Assembly: GCF_041052385.1 (NCBI RefSeq)
Contig: NZ_CP163439.1
Location: 5,383,001-5,447,000, forward strand
DNA from: Streptomyces sp. R28
Lineage (GTDB): Bacteria; Actinomycetota; Actinomycetes; Streptomycetales; Streptomycetaceae
Direction: 5' to 3'
DNA: 64,000 bases
This document shows positions 62,513 through 64,000 of the stretch, in pieces; the first letter of the stretch is position 1, and every line of letters starts with the position of its first letter. The translations under genes were made by a program, and so were the position numbers. The notes under the pieces are model-generated. The model did no database searches, was not told the DNA's origin, and saw nothing but the letters and a program-made list of their open reading frames with translations.

Positions 62513-63603
62513 TTCCGGGCCAGGACGCGATCGCCCGTCGGGCGGACGAGCGGGTCGCGACCTATCGGGTGAAGCTCCCGAAGAAGATCGTGGAGCATCC
62601 GTTCCGGCAGGTGGCCAAGCGGGTCACCCTGGCCCTGATGCTGCTCGTGGCGACGGCCTTGATCGTCTACGCCGACCACGACGGCTACAACGACAACTCC
62701 GACGGCTCCGTCGACCTTCTCGACGCCTTCTACTACGCGACCGTCAGCCTCTCCACCACCGGCTACGGCGACATCACCCCCGTCAGTGACGGCGCCCGGC
62801 TCACCAACATCTTCGTCATCACGCCCCTGCGAGTGCTGTTCCTGATCATCCTGGTCGGCACCACGCTCGAGGTCCTCACCGAACGGACCCGGGAGGAATG
62901 GCGTCTGACCCGCTGGAGGTCCACCTTGCGTGACCACACCGTCGTCGTCGGCTTCGGAACGAAGGGGCGTTCGGCGATCCAGACCGTCTGCGCGACGGGC
63001 CTGAGGAAGGACCAGGTCATCGTGGTCGACCCCAGTTCCAAGGTGATCGAGGCGGCGGTCGCGGACGGCTACGCCGGGGTCACCGGGGACGCCACGCGCA
63101 GCGAGGTCCTGAAGCGGGCCGAGGTGCACAAGGCGCGGAAGATCATCATCGCGACCCAGCGCGACGACACCGCCGTCCTGGTGACGTTGACGGCCCGGCA
63201 GCTCAACCGCGGGGCGAAGATCGTGGCCGCGGTGCGCGAGGAGGAGAACGCACCGCTGCTGAAGCAGTCCGGCGCCGACGCGGTCATCACCAGCGCCAGC
63301 GCGGCCGGTCGGCTGCTCGGCCTCTCCGTGCTCAGCCCCGCCGCCGGCATGGTCCTGGAGGACCTGATCCAGCAGGGCAGCGGGCTCGACATCGTCGAAC
63401 GGCCGGTCATAAGGGCCGAGGTGGGCAAGAGCCCGCGGCAGACGGACGACCTGGTGGTGAGCGTCGTACGCGGGCACCGGGTGCTCGGATACGACGATCC
63501 GGCCGTCGGGACACTGGAGTTGACGGACCGGCTCATCACCATCGTGCGGGCGACGCCGGGCAGCCAGGTCGCACCCGACGACCGGCGTCTGCCCCAGGGC
63601 TGA
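62506..63603 (+). CDS. Potassium channel with TrkA-N (RCK) domain
   Basis: A 365-residue two-helix K+ channel. Helix 1 (VTLALMLLVATALIVYA), the selectivity filter TTGYGD after SLS, and helix 2 (VITPLRVLFLIILVGTTLEV) are followed by an RCK domain with VVVGFGTKGRSAIQTVC and IVVDPSSKVIEAA, which binds nucleotides or ions and gates the pore. I chose GTG 62506 because it overlaps the moeA stop by four bases and has GAGG ten bases upstream; GTG 62497 (MFHVKLPG) is possible but GAGG would then touch the start. It is followed by a short GC hairpin and no downstream partner. Confidence 0.92.
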   Translation: MKLPGQDAIARRADERVATYRVKLPKKIVEHPFRQVAKRVTLALMLLVATALIVYADHDGYNDNSDGSVDLLDAFYYATVSLSTTGYGDITPVSDGARLTNIFVITPLRVLFLIILVGTTLEVLTERTREEWRLTRWRSTLRDHTVVVGFGTKGRSAIQTVCATGLRKDQVIVVDPSSKVIEAAVADGYAGVTGDATRSEVLKRAEVHKARKIIIATQRDDTAVLVTLTARQLNRGAKIVAAVREEENAPLLKQSGADAVITSASAAGRLLGLSVLSPAAGMVLEDLIQQGSGLDIVERPVIRAEVGKSPRQTDDLVVSVVRGHRVLGYDDPAVGTLELTDRLITIVRATPGSQVAPDDRRLPQG

Positions 63604-63637
63604 AGCCCCGCCCGCCTGCTCGGGCTTGGTTGCCTGC

Positions 63638-63766
63638 GCCGAGGACGCCGTAGATCGTGCCGGCCGGAACCGCGAGGTCCACGCCGTCGACGGCCCGTGT
63701 CTCACCGAACGTCTTCACCAGGCCTGCCGTCTCGATCGCGAGGCCGGACGTCGTCTGCGTGGTCAT
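63638..63766 (-). pseudogene. Truncated ABC-transporter ATP-binding protein remnant
   Basis: From ATG 63766 (minus strand) the product begins MTTQTTSGLAIETAGLVKTF and VDGVDLAVPAGTIYGVLG, typical of DrrA-like ABC ATPases. The next residues should be PNGAGKTT, but the sequence turns into AGNQARAGG and no Walker A, signature or Walker B follows. Only about 43 codons of a protein of roughly 300 residues remain. The break point sits 35 bases from the end of the channel gene, so the rest was removed by a deletion. Confidence 0.8.
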
Positions 63767-63929
63767 GTTTCGGGCCCTTCCGAGTGGCGGTCCTTCCGCG
63801 TTCATGGGCTGCGTATGGGGGGACTTGTACGAGCGCGCGAACTCATCGGTGGGGCCCAGGATTTTTCGACCGCACCCGCCCAAGGACCGAGGGACAAGGG
63901 GCCGAAGGCCGAGGAGTAGCGTCCGTGCC
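63767..63929. other. Region between the ABC remnant and the quinone oxidoreductase gene
   Basis: 163 bases that would have been the divergent promoter region for the lost ABC gene and for the final gene of the window. I see no clear box or hairpin. Confidence 0.35.
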
Positions 63930-64000
63930 ATGCATGCGATCACGATTCCCGAACCTGGTGGGCCCGAGGCGCTGGTGTGGGACGAGGTCCCCGATCCCGT
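63930..64000 (+). CDS. NADPH:quinone oxidoreductase-like protein (3' end outside window)
   Basis: The first 24 codons read MHAITIPEPGGPEALVWDEV then PDP, the usual start of zinc-independent quinone oxidoreductases of the medium-chain dehydrogenase family. ATG 63930 is chosen; an overlapping second ATG at 63934 is out of frame. GAGGAG lies about 13 bases upstream. The rest lies beyond the window. Confidence 0.8.
   Translation, partial: MHAITIPEPGGPEALVWDEVPDP

Overview
This window is the oriC region of a Streptomyces (or very close relative) chromosome. The DNA is strongly G+C rich. It carries the actinobacterial order dnaA–oriC–dnaN–gnd–recF–DUF721–gyrB–gyrA–DUF3566–tRNA-Ile, an origin built of many TTGTCCACA-type DnaA boxes, several parS (ParB) sites, and lineage markers such as DLW-39, DUF5324, DUF6344, CrgA and class E sortases. 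No species can be named from the sequence alone. The window opens inside dnaA and closes inside a quinone-oxidoreductase-like gene.

Layout. 1–12.2 kb: replication and topology genes (dnaA 3' part, oriC, dnaN, gnd, recF, DUF721 gene, gyrB, gyrA, DUF3566 gene). 12.3–19.8 kb: an accessory stretch between tRNA-Ile(GAT) and tRNA-Ala(TGC). It begins with a duplicated tRNA-Ile 3' end plus terminator flanking a VOC-protein gene, then holds a predicted ATPase, DUF6344 and DLW-39 proteins, a secreted membrane-anchored protein, an orphan Ser/Thr kinase and an HTH protein. 20.2–23.0 kb: an overlapping small-ORF/ECF-sigma/unknown cluster, three parS-like sites and a DUF5324 protein. 23.3–40.2 kb: the conserved growth and division block, namely ppiA, rhomboid protease, a DnaA-box cluster, crgA, DUF881, three class E sortases interleaved with pabA, a frameshifted Mrr-type endonuclease gene, and the minus-strand operon fhaA–fhaB–pstP–rodA–pbpA–pknB, ending at tRNA-Leu(CAG). 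From gyrA to tRNA-Leu this is the same order as in mycobacteria with extra genes inserted.

40.3–51.5 kb is a mixed region: DUF1304, a decayed GT87-like membrane gene, azoreductase/HxlR, DUF2252, a J-domain-like protein, a rhodanese, an acyl-CoA dehydrogenase with a KstR-type operator, a DUF5819–HTTM membrane pair, and a TrmH-type methyltransferase. 51.5–55.5 kb is phenylacetate catabolism (paaN divergent from paaH–paaR, with a TetR-type palindrome between). 55.8–60.1 kb is branched-chain keto-acid dehydrogenase (bkdR divergent from bkdABC). 60.2–63.6 kb is molybdenum-cofactor genes (mobA-DUF6457, moeA) overlapping a TrkA-type K+ channel, followed by an ABC-transporter remnant.

How the parts work together: DnaA/oriC, the extra DnaA boxes and the parS sites form the replication and segregation hub. 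The kinase, phosphatase, FHA, RodA and PBP operon with CrgA and the sortases governs cell-wall growth, division and surface protein anchoring. The right-hand part is metabolic. I see no CRISPR array, rRNA operon, intact insertion sequence or complete integrative element.
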